This document shows, in pieces, positions 22,808 to 33,289 of a stretch of DNA of 64,000 nt (within the stretch, counting starts at the first letter, position 1; each line of letters begins with the position of its first letter). Source of the stretch: Laguncularia racemosa (taxonomy: Eukaryota > Streptophyta > Magnoliopsida > Myrtales > Combretaceae); NCBI GenBank assembly GCA_037954665.1, contig JBBMOL010000138.1, forward strand, positions 1,922,001 to 1,986,000. The letters run 5' to 3'. The position numbers and the translations under genes are program-made. The notes beneath the pieces are model-generated. The model ran no database searches. It saw nothing but the letters and a program-made list of their open reading frames with translations, and had not been told where the DNA came from.

Positions 22808-23315
22808 AGGGTTGTCATTAAAAAGAACATTAAAAAATTGGGGGGATTGTTTGCCGCATGTTGAATTTGCCTATAAACGTACAAGCTTTATTAAGTTTTC
22901 TTTTTGAAAAGGTATGGTTTTTTCCCCTAACCCTTTGGATTTTTACCTTTGCTATTTTGGTATGTTTAATTTTGATGGCAAAAAGAAAGCAGAATTTGTT
23001 TAAAAAAATACATGAGAAGGCAAGGTAACATTGAGCGAAGAACAGAGCAGTATGTGGAAAAAGCAAAAAAGGGTCGTCGACAAGTGTTTTTTAACCCGGA
23101 GTTTGGTTTGGGTTACATGCGCAAGGCGGTTTCCCTTTCAAGTCGTCTAAATTACTTCCCGAGGCGATGGACCATTTCAAATTCTTGGGCATCAATGATA
23201 AAGATACAAGTAGATTTACCGGTGGGGATCAAGTAAGTGCCACATTTATTTTTATGATCTGAGTCCTTTGATGAGGTGTGATTTTAGGACAAATCCTTTT
23301 TAAGAGGAGGGGAAG
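22808..23315 (+). pseudogene. Integrase of element A, 3' part
   Basis: Continues the frame cut at 15,833: VVIKKNIKNWGDCLPHVEFAYKRTS (22,812 onward, here in part), then LTLWIF-type text, RQGNIERRTEQYVEKAKKGRRQV (about 23,018-23,080), a PGDWVWV-like block and SKLLPRRWT (about 23,143-23,170), and DLPVG..VSATF.YDLSPFDE (to about 23,275). This is the core end and the GPY/F-type C-terminal domain. The frame continues into the 3' LTR. Confidence 0.8.
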
Positions 23316-24160
23316 TGAGATCCCTGTGGGAGCCAAACAGAAGATGGAAAGTGGGTCCTCTTTAAGTGCCCTGGCAATCAAAGAAATCGAGGAAGATTCA
23401 AGGGAAACACTTAACGGGTTGATAAAGGATGTCCCCGAAGCGGAAAGGATTGGAGGGAATCTGAAGTGGTTTGGGTTGGACAACCCTAGGAATGCCCCTT
23501 GCTCTTATAAAGTTTAAAAGGATACGGGTTGAAAAGGGGGGTTTTTCTTTAAAAGGACCAGGTGTTTTGGGGTCTGGGGTTTCACAGTTTTACCGGTGTA
23601 TACACGGTTAAAAGGGAAGGCCGTGTTGGTTTCAAGAATTTCCACAGAAAATACCGATAGAAATACACGGCGTGTATATTTTTCAGAAGTTCCATGAATT
23701 TTATAGGCCCAAAATACACGGCGTGTATTCCCCGACCGGCCCCTTTGTTTGTTTTTTTATTTTTAGACTTATTGAGTGATGTGTTTTGGGCCCTTTTTTC
23801 TTACGAATTGTAAAAAAAGATTAAAGCTCCTAGGGTTTGAAAATTTAGAAATAAAAATACAACATTAAAGTTTGAAAAAAAAAAAACACTTTTTAGGAAA
23901 TTCCTTTCTTGGTTCTTTAAAGAAAATAAACTAGAACTTATAGTTTTATTTCCATGGTGTTAAACCCGATTTTCATCGGTCCTTCTCCCTTGTGGGTCTT
24001 CAAAATTTTTCCAAGGTTCTTGCTGCTTATAGACAACGGGTCGCGGTTTCCATTAAGGGTGTTTGGCATCTTAGGTAACAAATTCCCCAAAGATTGGTAT
24101 TGGGTTTGTCACCGTTGGCGTGGGTTCGTATCGTTTGGAATTGTCAAACCAATCGTATCA
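23316..24160 (+). repeat. 3' LTR of element A, containing the pol tail
   Basis: About 845 bp, homologous to 10,493-11,354. The first 200 bases code, across frames, for a basic tail (GPxTRNRAKRFKExLNGLI.DV.EAERIGG, here in part) continuing the integrase frame; the same tail is in the LTRs of B, C and D. The TACACGGC...GTGTAT repeats lie at about 23,600-23,725. It ends AATCGTATCA. Confidence 0.8.
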
Positions 24161-25741
24161 CCTTAGGTCATGAGGAGCAAAAAAAATTTGGTCTTAGAAA
24201 ATTAAAAAACTTGTTTGGGAAAAAATTGGACGAAAAAACCCCCACCCTTGGCCACCATTGAAACGCCCCTTTTGGCTAGTTTTTAGTGAAAAAAAACACT
24301 GCCAACGATTCCTCACTCCCGAAAAAATTGGGAAACCCCTCCTTTTTCGCCCTTAAGACCTTAGAGTGTCGCCCCATAAAGATCTTAGCTACCTGACCTG
24401 GTCCAATTCGAGTTGTGACTGACCCACGTGCTACCCAACAATCTAGTTGAGGATTTTTTTTTTTTTTTTTTTCTTTAATTTTTTATGTCTATTTTTTTTA
24501 TTTATTATTAGATGATTTTTTTCAATTGTCTGTGTTTTAAAAAATAAATAATAAAATACCTATTACATCGTCGTGGTGTATATCATTGCCGATGGTGAAA
24601 AAAAAAAAAAATCTTTTAAAAAATAATAATAAATAATAATAACTTAATTTTAAAAAGAGTCCCAAAAAAAAATGTAATAATAAAAACAAAAAAACAAAAA
24701 AAAAAGAAAAGAAAACCCCTTTTAATGCAAGGGGATTTGAAAAAAAAAAAATAATAAATTAAATTTTTGTATAAGCTAGGATCTTAAATAAAAAAAAAAA
24801 AAAGATAAAAAAAAAAATAAAAAAAAAAATAAAAAAAATAAAAAGAAAAAAACAAAAAAAATAAAAATAAATAAGAAAATTTTTTTTTATAGATAAAATT
24901 TTGAAATACAAATTCAATAAAAAGGTGAAAATGATAAAAAAAACAAAAATAAATTTTTTTTGTATAAAGTTTTTTAAAAAAAAAGAAAAATAATAAAAAT
25001 TAATTTTAAATTTAAAAAAATAATAAAAAAAAAATACTTTATCTTAAAAAAAGCATTAGGATTTTTTTGTTAGAATTTTTCTAAAAAAAATTTTAAAATG
25101 AGGTTTTTCCCAAAATTTGGTTATTTTAATTTTTTTTTTTTAAAAAAAAATTAATCAAATTTGGCCCCTAAGTATTTTCTTTAAAAAAAATTAAAATGAT
25201 TAAATAAAAGTAAACCCCAATTTTTTTTTAAAAAAAAAATTTAAACAGCAAACTAAATTTTTTTTAAAAAAAAAAAATGAACTGGGTGGTTTGATCCTAC
25301 CCAGTAGGTACATAGACATTTTAAAGGGAATCTAAAAAAATAAAAATTTAAGTTTGGAAAAAAGCCTTTAAAAAAATAAAAAAATTTTTGGGTTTGGAAA
25401 AATAAAACTAAAAAAACTAAAAATTTTGGTTTTGGAAAAAAATTTAAAAAAAATAATGAAAGAAAAACTAAAAAAAATATAAAATTTTAAAAAATTTATA
25501 AAAAATTAAAAAAGATAAAACTTTAAAAAAAAAAATAAATTTTTTTTATAAAATTAGTAAAATAAAAAAATTTAGACAAATTAGTATAATAAAATTTAAA
25601 ATTTTGTTTTTTTTTTTTGCATAGATTCATAATTTAGTATAATATATAGTGGGGGAAACAGAAAATAAAGGGGAAATTTTTAAATTTTTTGTAAATATCA
25701 TGAAAATTCTACATGGGAATTGTTAGGTTGTAATAGGTTAG
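24161..25741. other. AT-rich spacer with a remnant of a G-type LTR
   Basis: No coding signal. From about 24,430 the sequence is poly-T then A-rich, as in the AT-rich inner part of the G LTRs. At 25,285-25,312 gtttgatcctacccagtaggta matches the landmark gtttgatcctgaatagcaggta inside the G LTR (40,134). A truncated, diverged relative of that LTR is likely. The 24,340-24,440 stretch is unassigned. Confidence 0.4.
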
Positions 25742-26026
25742 TGTAAACACCCCATTTTTGCCCCTTAATGCAATAAAAATCAACTTTAATTAAATTTTTA
25801 ATTTTTTTATTTTTTCTCTAATTTGGAAAAAAAAAAAAAAAAAAAAATTTCAAAAATAAATAAAAAAGGAAAAAAAATTTTCAATTTTGGAAAAAAAATT
25901 GAGAAAAGGCAATAAAAAGGGTTAAATAATTTTTAAATTTTTTTTAAATTTCAAAAAAATACAAAAAAATAAAAAAATCGCATTGCTATATGCAAATTTG
26001 GGGAAAAAATTTTTTTAAAAACAGAA

Positions 26027-26100
26027 AGTGGGCTAGCCCCAAAGGTCCGAAACCCTTTGGGCTAGTGCGCGTGCGGGAGGGCTTGGTTAGGGGTTCGAAG
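26027..26100 (+). promoter_or_regulatory. tRNA-like A-box/B-box pair in the G 5' LTR
   Basis: A gtgggctagcccc block and, about 55 bases on, gggttcgaag. The better copy at 38,770-38,837 has TAGCCTAGTGG and GGTTCGAA, which resemble the A and B boxes of RNA polymerase III promoters. No cloverleaf folds by eye, so this is not called a tRNA gene. Confidence 0.35.
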
Positions 26101-26420
26101 CAAAAGGAAGCGGGAAACGGTTTTAAAATTTTTTCTTGTTGGGGAAGTGTCAATAGCCCATTGGCTGAAGCAAAGCATGCGGCAGATGCGTAATCGCTTC
26201 AACTCCTCCCAGATCGCACCGAGGGGAAAAAAAACCCAATTTCGGCCATTTTATTCGATTTTTTGCCAAAACCAAAGATCTTCAACGGAAATAAGATAAA
26301 CATCATCTTGGAATCAAAAATTTAAACAATCAAAGGATTTTCAAAATTTGGGGAGGGGTTTTTTAACCCCAATGTTTTCTTCATTGTGGGAAAACCGAGC
26401 TTATCCGCTCGATTTCTTAC

Positions 26421-26430
26421 GTATAAATAG
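26421..26430 (+). promoter_or_regulatory. TATA box of the G 5' LTR
   Basis: gtataaatag, matched by ctataaataa at 39,171 in the 3' LTR and followed in both by gggtgaagtggaagg-like text. Likely the RNA polymerase II start region of the element. Confidence 0.6.
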
Positions 26431-27820
26431 GGATGAAGTGGAAGGGCAGAGGCACGAACAAAAGTGAGAAAAGAGAGAAGAGAGAGAAAAGAAGCCTCGC
26501 TGGAGTTCTTCACCCTGACCAACCCCATCAAGCGTTTGAGCGCCACCAGGGGGCATTTTTTAAGCAAAACCACCCCTACAGTTGAGTTCCCCATCCCGAA
26601 AACCTAGGAATCGACCCTCAACCGTTCGAAAGGGCCCCCGGAAAGCCGTCAATGAGCATCCCCACCGTTTTTTTGTCGGATCGACCGACCCGCGCATTTA
26701 CCCGGAAATTTGGTAAGTGGATTTTCAATTTTTTTTGTTTTTTTTTATTTTTTTTCGAAATTTTTTTTTTTACTTATTTTTTATTTATAATTAAAAAAAA
26801 AAAAAAAAATGTTAGAAATTGATTATTTTTTTAGGATTTAATTTAGGTGAATAATAAAAATAAATAAAATAATAATAAAAAATAAAAAATTTTAAAAAAA
26901 AATTTAAGGAAAATGATAAAAAAATTTTGATAAAAAAATAATTTAAAAATTTAGATTTTGAAAAGGGTAGAAAAAAATCTAGGAGAAAATTTTTTAATAA
27001 AAATTTAATAAAAAAATTTTAAAAAATTTTAAAAAATTATGAAAACCAATAAAAGTAAAAAAAATGTAAAATTTAATAAAAAATTAATAAAAAACTAAAA
27101 AATTTAAAAAAAATTAATAAAAGTTTAAATATTAGGAAAAAGGGGAGAAAAAATTTGTAAAATGAAATTTTTTTTCACTTTGAAAAATCATTTTTTTAAA
27201 TAAAAACCAAAAAATTTGTTTTTCCTTAAAATTATTATTTTCAAAAATCAAATTTTCAAGTTAGGAGAGATTTTTTTTTTTTTTAAAAAAATATAAAATG
27301 GTAAAAACATAAAACAAAGAAATTTTATAATTAAAAATCACTAAAAACACTAAAGGGTTTTTTTAAAAAAGGTGAATACGGCAAGTTTTTATATGAATAG
27401 CAGGTTTTAGGCGCCCATTTGCGGCAACCTAGAAAGGAAAAAAAAAAACATTTTTTGGTAGGTTTTTTCAAGAATAAAATTTAAAAAGACAACAAAAATA
27501 AATAAAAAAATTTCGGGAAAAGGTTTAGTTTTAAAAGTTTGGGTGGTAACTATGGTTTTAATAATTAACCCCTAAACTTAGAAAAAAAAAAATTTGGGTT
27601 TTTCCCTTTTCCCCTTTTCACACAAAACGAGAAGAGAAAAAAATTTACGACTGTGGTCCAATTGGACTAAAATTTTCTCCATGTCTAATTCAATCTTTCC
27701 CAAAACGTTGGGGGGTGACTCTAAAACAAGATGAAATTTAATCAAGTCGAGTATCTAATTAGATGGCATAGGGTTTTTTAGATCGAATTTGGAATGGGAA
27801 TAAAAAATTAGATCGACAGG

Positions 27821-27839
27821 TTGGGGACTCCACTGGGGA
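27821..27839 (+). promoter_or_regulatory. PBS of element G
   Basis: TTGGGGACTCCACTGGGGA, one base from the TTGGCGACTCCACTGGGGA form seen in Tat/Ogre elements (tRNA-Arg-type primer by established knowledge of that group). Confidence 0.75.
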
Positions 27840-28689
27840 TAACATTCTCTAGTAGGTAGCCCCCCGAAACTCCCAAAATTTCCCTTTTTAAGAGATGTCT
27901 TTTGTTTGTTATATTTTTCTAACCTTTTAAAGGGTTTAGCTAAAAATTAGAATTGTATTACTTTAGTTATTGAATCTGTTGCATACAATTGTGTGAGTAG
28001 ATACGGTCAACCCGGGCCGTCTTAGGACCCTAAGACGGGGGGCCATTGTGTAGGTTTCGAGTGAAGTGATATGATCACCATTCAAGGCTGATTAGGCTAC
28101 CCACCCAATGCTTCGATATGGCCTAAGATCCATTTCTCCGAGAATGTGGGGGCCATAGAGCTTGGGGACCTGTTAGAACCTACCTATTTGCATACATAAT
28201 CGTCATGGGCTGACAATTGATTGATGAATGTAATACTTTTATTCATGTTCATGGAGTTCAGATACATTTCCCTGTAATGCTATCATTGTAACATAGTTTT
28301 TGTTGTAATTAGAAATTTCTGTTGTAATAGAAGGCTAGTTCCACAATTGACCGCCGCCTACGCAGCAGAAGACCAGAGAATTAGAAAATAGATCTATTGT
28401 ACTTTTTTCATTTTTATCGAACTCCAAAGTTTCCAGTATTAATAAAAATAAAGTTTCAGTATTATGTCATCAATCAATTGTTAGCCCCTTTATTTCAGCA
28501 TCCGTGTGACACATGCATCACATTTTCATGCATACATCATACTAAAAAGGAAAAAAAAAATGCGTGCTAGTTATCAAAATAGCTCCCAAACAATCGAACC
28601 CTCCTAGAAGCCAAATTTGCATACGTTCAAGAACAAAAATAGCAAACAGTGCGACAACCGCAACAACATAAGTGCTGACGCTGCTTCAG
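27840..28689 (+). other. Leader of element G
   Basis: About 850 bases of untranslated leader between the PBS and the first Gag-like text. No motif beyond a long pyrimidine-poor stretch was recognised. From here to about 31,980 the base quality is clearly better than on either side. Confidence 0.5.
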
Positions 28690-29867
28690 ACTTTAGGATC
28701 GTATCCCTGGAACAAACGGTCCAACAGTTAGCTGCATAAGTCCACCTCCTAATTGAAAGCATTGGCCTCCTTTACCACCCAGCCGACTCAAGAAGAATAT
28801 TAGGGGCTAGAAAAGGAAGGCAGTGGAGGGGCAGCCTCTAGAATATGAGGAAATCAATTCCCACCTCAACTCGGCCTTTGAGTATGAGTCGAGAATCAAC
28901 TAGGGTCCAACCTCTGATGACTTGAAAAATAGATGGAGGAGAGACAGAAAGAGATGGAAAAAAGACTCTTCCAACAGCTGGCTGACAAGATGAAAACAAT
29001 AGAGGGCCTGACGGTTTCGAGCAAGCCGAAATCACCAGTCTGCCAGCATATAGGAAGAGGGTGTACCTTGATAAATTCAAGACCCTAGAATTTGAGAAGT
29101 ATGACGGTACTGGATGCCCCAAAATGCACACAAGGCTATACACCCGGAAGATGAGCAAGTATGCTCAATATGACCAACTGATGATCCAGACATTCCAGGA
29201 TAGCCTTACAGGTCCTGCATGAGTCTGGTATGCCACTTGGATTTCAATCAGGTCAACACCTAAGAAAGGCTTGCTCGGGCATTTTATGACCAATACAAGT
29301 TTAATATTGAAGTGCCCCCTCAGTGATTGATCTAGGGAGTCTTCGAAAGAGACACACTGAGCCTTTTAAGAGTATGCTCAGCGTTGGAGAGCTCAAGCTG
29401 CTAGGGTAGCAACCCTAATTTTTGAGAATGAGTTGACATCCATATTCGTCACACTCTAGACAAGACCTACTTCTCACATCTGGTTGGGCCAGACATCATC
29501 CAGTTTTGCAAAGTAGTAGTTGTAAGGTGTCGGATTGAAAATGCCATCACCACAGGTAGACTCCAAACAATGGATCTTCCCAGAGTCACACCATCACAAA
29601 GGCCCTTGGGAGGTAACTGAGCTAAGGAGTCTACCGTCAGCACAGTCAACTCTAGTAAAGCAGACAAAGTTGGAACTCGTGTGACATTCCAGACCACGAG
29701 TACCCCAGCCCAGCACTCTACGGCAAATCATGCCCAGGCTACCAGGGTCCCGAGACAGTTCACTTCAATTCCGATCCGGCTCAGCTAGGTCTTTGCTCGG
29801 CTGCGAGTGGATAATTTAATCAGCTTTGAAATCCCAAACAACTAGTACAAGCCTAGAAACTTCGACT
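28690..29867 (+). pseudogene. gag of element G, 5' part
   Basis: A coiled-coil-like start (RIVSLEQTVQQLAA, about 28,695) precedes the capsid domain: KFKTLEFEKYDGTGCPKMH (about 29,074-29,130), MSKYAQYDQLMIQTFQDSL (about 29,150-29,207), TGPA*VWY, and in other frames KEYAQRWR(A)QAA (about 29,368-29,405) and ENELTSIFV (about 29,430). This matches Tat/Ogre Gag (LPDFxKYDGTxCPxxH, LxHxFQDSLTGxAxxWY). One stop replaces a codon before VWY. The frame continues to 29,867, where the solo LTR begins. The minus-strand open frames here are antisense. Confidence 0.8.
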
Positions 29868-29872
29868 CAAGC
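29868..29872 (+). repeat. Target site duplication CAAGC, left
   Basis: CAAGC directly before the solo LTR; identical copy at 31,316-31,320. Confidence 0.9.
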
Positions 29873-30069
29873 TGATAAGTCACAAAATACCTTATCTAGA
29901 GTAATGAAATTGTGCTTTATTATTGAATTTTTAGATGATTTGTTGAAGAAAAGGATGCTTAATGGAATGAATGTTAATTTCAGGATCCTTTAGAGTATTT
30001 TGGAGCTAAGGGAAGGAGTTTTGAAGAGTCGGAGCAAGTTTGGAAGGAATTGGATACATTCATGCGAAG

Positions 30070-30370
30070 AGAAAGAATTCTGGAAAGTACACAAACGAGA
30101 TACACGCCCATGCACTTTGCTGTTTTACTTGTGTATACTGAAGCGGTTTTCTGGAAAGTACACTAGCAAAGTACATGCCCATGTACTTTGATTGTGTATC
30201 TAAGTTTTGCTTCTGTTCGATGATGTTTCAAATACACGACCAATGTACATCCCATGTACTTGCTCGTGTATATTCACATAAGGACACTTGGAAGCAAGCA
30301 TGAGATACACGAATGAGATACATTACTTGTGTAATCCGCTTGTGTATATATCCAATCGGGGTACATGTAT
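30070..30370 (+). repeat. Inverted-repeat cluster in the solo LTR
   Basis: Several words of the type GTACA...TGTAC occur, the clearest being GTACATG-CC-CATGTAC at 30,171-30,186 (arms extend to 10 bp with AAA/TTT) and GTACAT-CCC-ATGTAC at 30,245-30,259. The design resembles the TACACG...CGTGTA repeats in the LTRs of A, B and C. Confidence 0.7.
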
Positions 30371-30376
30371 ATATAG
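30368..30376 (+). promoter_or_regulatory. TATA box of the solo LTR
   Basis: TATATATAG about 500 bp into the LTR, followed by gaccgtc. The comparable site in the E LTR is TATAAATA at 50,903, at almost the same offset. Confidence 0.55.
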
Positions 30377-31315
30377 ACCGTCAGTTTTCCCTAGAAACGG
30401 AGGTTACGAATTTTTCATTTTCTCTCACTCTCATAACAGCAAGGGAAAGAAGATTCTGTGATTCCAAGGGAGATTGAAGACCTACGAAGAAGAAGATTCT
30501 ATCTTTAAGGGTTGTGACCATGAATTTTATCTATTCTTCTAGTAATTGCATTTCTTTTGTCCAATTTATGGAGGAGTAGACCCTAGATCTAGTTTTATTT
30601 GAAACTTCTCTGTCATGTGATGAAGATTTGGTCATTAATGCGAAGTTGTTGACTTTCTTATGATTAATTACATGCTCTTCAATTGTTTCTTAGATTCATA
30701 GATCCGGAATATGAATTTATGCATGATATCATATTAGTTAATTGAGAAATTGCTCATATGATTAGATCTAATGCAATTAATGAGATTTGATTGTTCTTCT
30801 AGAGATAGGAAACAAGAGTCTTCTGTTTACATCGATTATTTTTATGCGAATTCATGTGCTTTATGCAATTCTAGTTGCTATTAACTAAGGAGAGATCCTA
30901 TTTGATAAACCTAGGATTAGATAGGTTAATATACTTGAGAAAAGTAGTTAACTTGACTAGAGAATTCAACAGTATAAGAAGTCAATTACGACAATCTTCA
31001 GAAATCTAATGAATTACATGATAGAGAAGGAGTAGAATAAGATCTAGGTTGCTTTTGTTAATTGATAAATCTTTAGAACCATTGTGTTTAGTGAGTTATT
31101 AGTTTAAGATTAGAGTAATTAAGTTTCAAGCAACATTATTAAGCGGCGGTTAGATAATAGGAACGGAGTTAGTACTAGTAGTTGGTGTATCTTTGAGGGA
31201 CGACCTTGTGCTTACTCGCTATATTACGCTACGATAGGTGCACTTGCTTATTGCTTCGTTGTAGTAGGATTAAGAACAAGAATTCAATTATTAAAACTAC
31301 GATTGGCAACGATCA

Positions 31316-31320
31316 CAAGC
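31316..31320 (+). repeat. Target site duplication CAAGC, right
   Basis: CAAGC directly after the solo LTR; identical to 29,868-29,872. Confidence 0.9.
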
Positions 31321-32760
31321 CTCAAATGTGACTATCATATGGGCCAAGAGGGGCATTCTACAGACAGATGTTGGAGGCTCCGACACAAAATCTAGATTTG
31401 ATTGACGCTGGGATTGTGCAGCTGGATTTTGTTACACCCCAGCACCCAATGTCAACACCAATCCACTGTCCAATCATAAGCCCACCATCATATGATCACA
31501 TCTGAAGAGTCGGTCCCAAAGAGCCTCTAAGCAAAAGGTGACGGACTAGCAGAAAAGGCATTCCCATCAAGCCCTAGGGAAACCCCCAAATCACATATAA
31601 AAAAGAGATGGTTAGTCGGAGAACCCAACAGTCGGCACCTTAGGAGAATCACATGGGAGATTTGAGTACCTGGTGAACTATTCTTATACCCCAACTGTGT
31701 ATGGGCCGCCTAGCGGATGAGGGCCCGAGTTTGAGAAAGAAGACAACCCGCCAAAGGAAGGGAAGAATTGTAAACATGATCAATTCAAATCAAAAGCCAA
31801 GAGTCATGAAATGCTATGAGGGATAGTCAACTGAGATACAAATCCCGAAGAAGAGATATGTGTTCAATGTCTCAATACCTGCAGAGAGGTATAAGGCCAC
31901 ACCGTTTGACTATCAGACCCTCGAGCAAGAGCGACCCCTTATGGTAGGAGGAATCACCGATCTGGGAGGGTATATGACCTGAAATTTTAAAATCTAAAAC
32001 TAAAGGGCCCCAACATGGAAAAAGGAGAGGAAGAAGAAGAGGGCTCACTGCATTTAAAAAAAATGGTCAAAGCGAGTGAATAAAAGCCCAGGGAACAACT
32101 AAACAAGGTTCCGAAAAAAATATCACTCAGGGGCCCCTCCTTACAGCCAAAAAGGCCCCATAGGGAAGCACTCTTCAAAGTGCTCAAATAGATCCAAGTA
32201 CCAAAAGGCATCGCTACAGACAAAAAAAGTAAAAGTGGAGGATTCTATTTTCACCGGACCAGATATCTTTCTCCCGTGAAGAGCTAGGAGAAGATGGAAA
32301 ACCAACATAAAAAACCCAAATTTTTTATAGTGGTGAAGTCCCAATGACACGGTTGTCCCCCTAAGTACTAATCGACAACGGGTCGCCCCTCAATGTTTCC
32401 CCCTTTGGCTACCTTTAACTTTTTGGGGGGGGTAAATTCCAAAAATTTTTAAAAACCCCAGCTCGACGGTGGTCAGGGTTTTTGATGGGTCAAAAAGAGC
32501 CCATATTTAGGGGTTTTTAAACCTACCGGTGGAGTTTGACCCGAAAAAGTATTCTACTATTTTTCAAGTCCTGGGACATCCCAAGATTTTAAACCTTTTT
32601 TTGGGGGAAAGGGCCCCTGGATACTTTACCGCTGGAGCCATACCCTTCGTTCCATCAAGAGGGTAAAATTCTTTGGGTAAATGGGTAGATAGTCACTGTG
32701 TTGGGTGAGCAGGTTTAAATCCATATAAAAAGGGAAACCCCATACCATACATTGGGGATG
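31321..32760 (+). pseudogene. gag 3' part and protease of element G
   Basis: After the solo LTR the polyprotein resumes: DAGIVQLDFVTPQHPM-like text (about 31,403-31,450), FEYLVNYSYTPTVYGPP (about 31,659-31,709), EQLNKVPKKISL (about 32,094-32,130), REALFKVLK..QVPKGIATDK (about 32,163-32,223). The protease shows VLIDNG (about 32,366), the D-[ST]-G active site in the DNGS form, then NVSPFGYL, RVFDGSK-like text (about 32,472), the flap VNLPVEFDP (about 32,520) and APGYFTAGAIPF (about 32,610-32,650). Frameshifts and homopolymer errors increase sharply after about 31,980. Confidence 0.7.
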
Positions 32761-33040
32761 AGGGTTTCCCGAAGATCTTGGTCTCTAGATATTAAAGGGG
32801 GTTTTGAATGTGGCCCCCAGAAAGGGAAAAGGCCATCATTTTAAGGAGGGGCAGCAAGGGACGTTTAGACTAGGGTATTTTTCCCCCCCCCCCTTACAGC
32901 CCGGAAAAAAGCACAAGCCAGAGGTGTCAAAGGAAAGATGAAATAGAAGCCAAGCAACCCCCCGTGCGCATTCCACCCTCCAGAAATCTTTTAGAAAAGG
33001 GAAAAAAAACCATTAAAAGGAGCCAAGGATAAGCAAAGAT

Positions 33041-33062
33041 GCCCCCCCCCCCCCCCCCCCCG
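33041..33062. repeat. Poly-C run
   Basis: About 20 consecutive C between gcaaagatg and ggtcag, with another C run at 32,883-32,892. It lies in the linker between protease and RT. Such a run in Gag-Pol coding DNA is more likely a consensus artefact than biology. Confidence 0.8.
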
Positions 33063-33289
33063 GTCAGAAATGGGAGTCAAACCCCTCACACATCCAAACG
33101 CACCCAACTAAAAATTAATTGGTTATGTTACCCTATTGATAGCGCTAGGAAGTCAAGGTTTGAAAAAAGTTTGGGTTTAAAAATTTTTAAATTTAGACTT
33201 CTTTTTTTAAATTAAAAAATTTTCAGTTTTTTTTTTTTCTTAATATATTACTTTCATTTTACTTCCCCCCGGGTCTCCTACCACGAACA

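Larger units (their letters stand above)
10493..24160 (+). mobile_element. Element A: Ty3/gypsy chromovirus-like (CRM-type?) retrotransposon
   Basis: Complete outline on plus: 5' LTR, tRNA-Met PBS, leader, gag, protease, RT, RNase H, integrase, 3' LTR. The integrase is interrupted by N1 at 15,834-22,807; without it the element is about 6.7 kb. LTRs of 862 and about 845 bp begin TGATGAGA or a close variant. The five bases outside the ends are cccca and cctta, so no clean target duplication can be claimed. Frameshifts run throughout. The tRNA-Met PBS, TGATG start and pol tail inside the LTR are traits known from CRM chromoviruses; the CRM assignment is inference. Confidence 0.8.
25742..27818 (+). 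repeat. 5' LTR of element G
   Basis: Direct repeat of 38,499 to about 40,570. Landmarks in both: ccccatttttgcc at the start, gggctag...gggttcgaa (26,030 and 38,770), TATA box (26,422 and 39,172), an AT-rich core (26,720-27,350) and gcaggt...gcggcaac (27,400 and 40,150). It ends ACA next to the PBS. Confidence 0.85.
29873..31315 (+). mobile_element. Solo LTR, Athila-like, inserted in gag of G
   Basis: 1443 bp, begins TGATAAG and ends GATCACA, flanked by perfect CAAGC duplications. The start, length and the late text ttagtactagtagtt...gacgacc...cgctata match the 5' LTR of element E (50,355-51,836). No internal sequence is present, so it is a solo LTR left by recombination between two LTRs. It holds a TATA box at 30,368 and a cluster of inverted repeats at 30,070-30,370. 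Confidence 0.9.

Noticed and set aside
25737..25741. Target site duplication for element G (gttag against gttga or gactc)
   Set aside because: The match is partial and the right end of the 3' LTR is uncertain by several bases.
28838..29158. 106-codon open frame on minus
   Set aside because: It is the antisense of the well-recognised gag capsid domain of G.
33041..33062. Poly-C run as a functional G-quadruplex or regulatory tract
   Set aside because: It sits in a stretch where all homopolymers are inflated and has no counterpart expected in Tat/Ogre pol; a consensus error is simpler.
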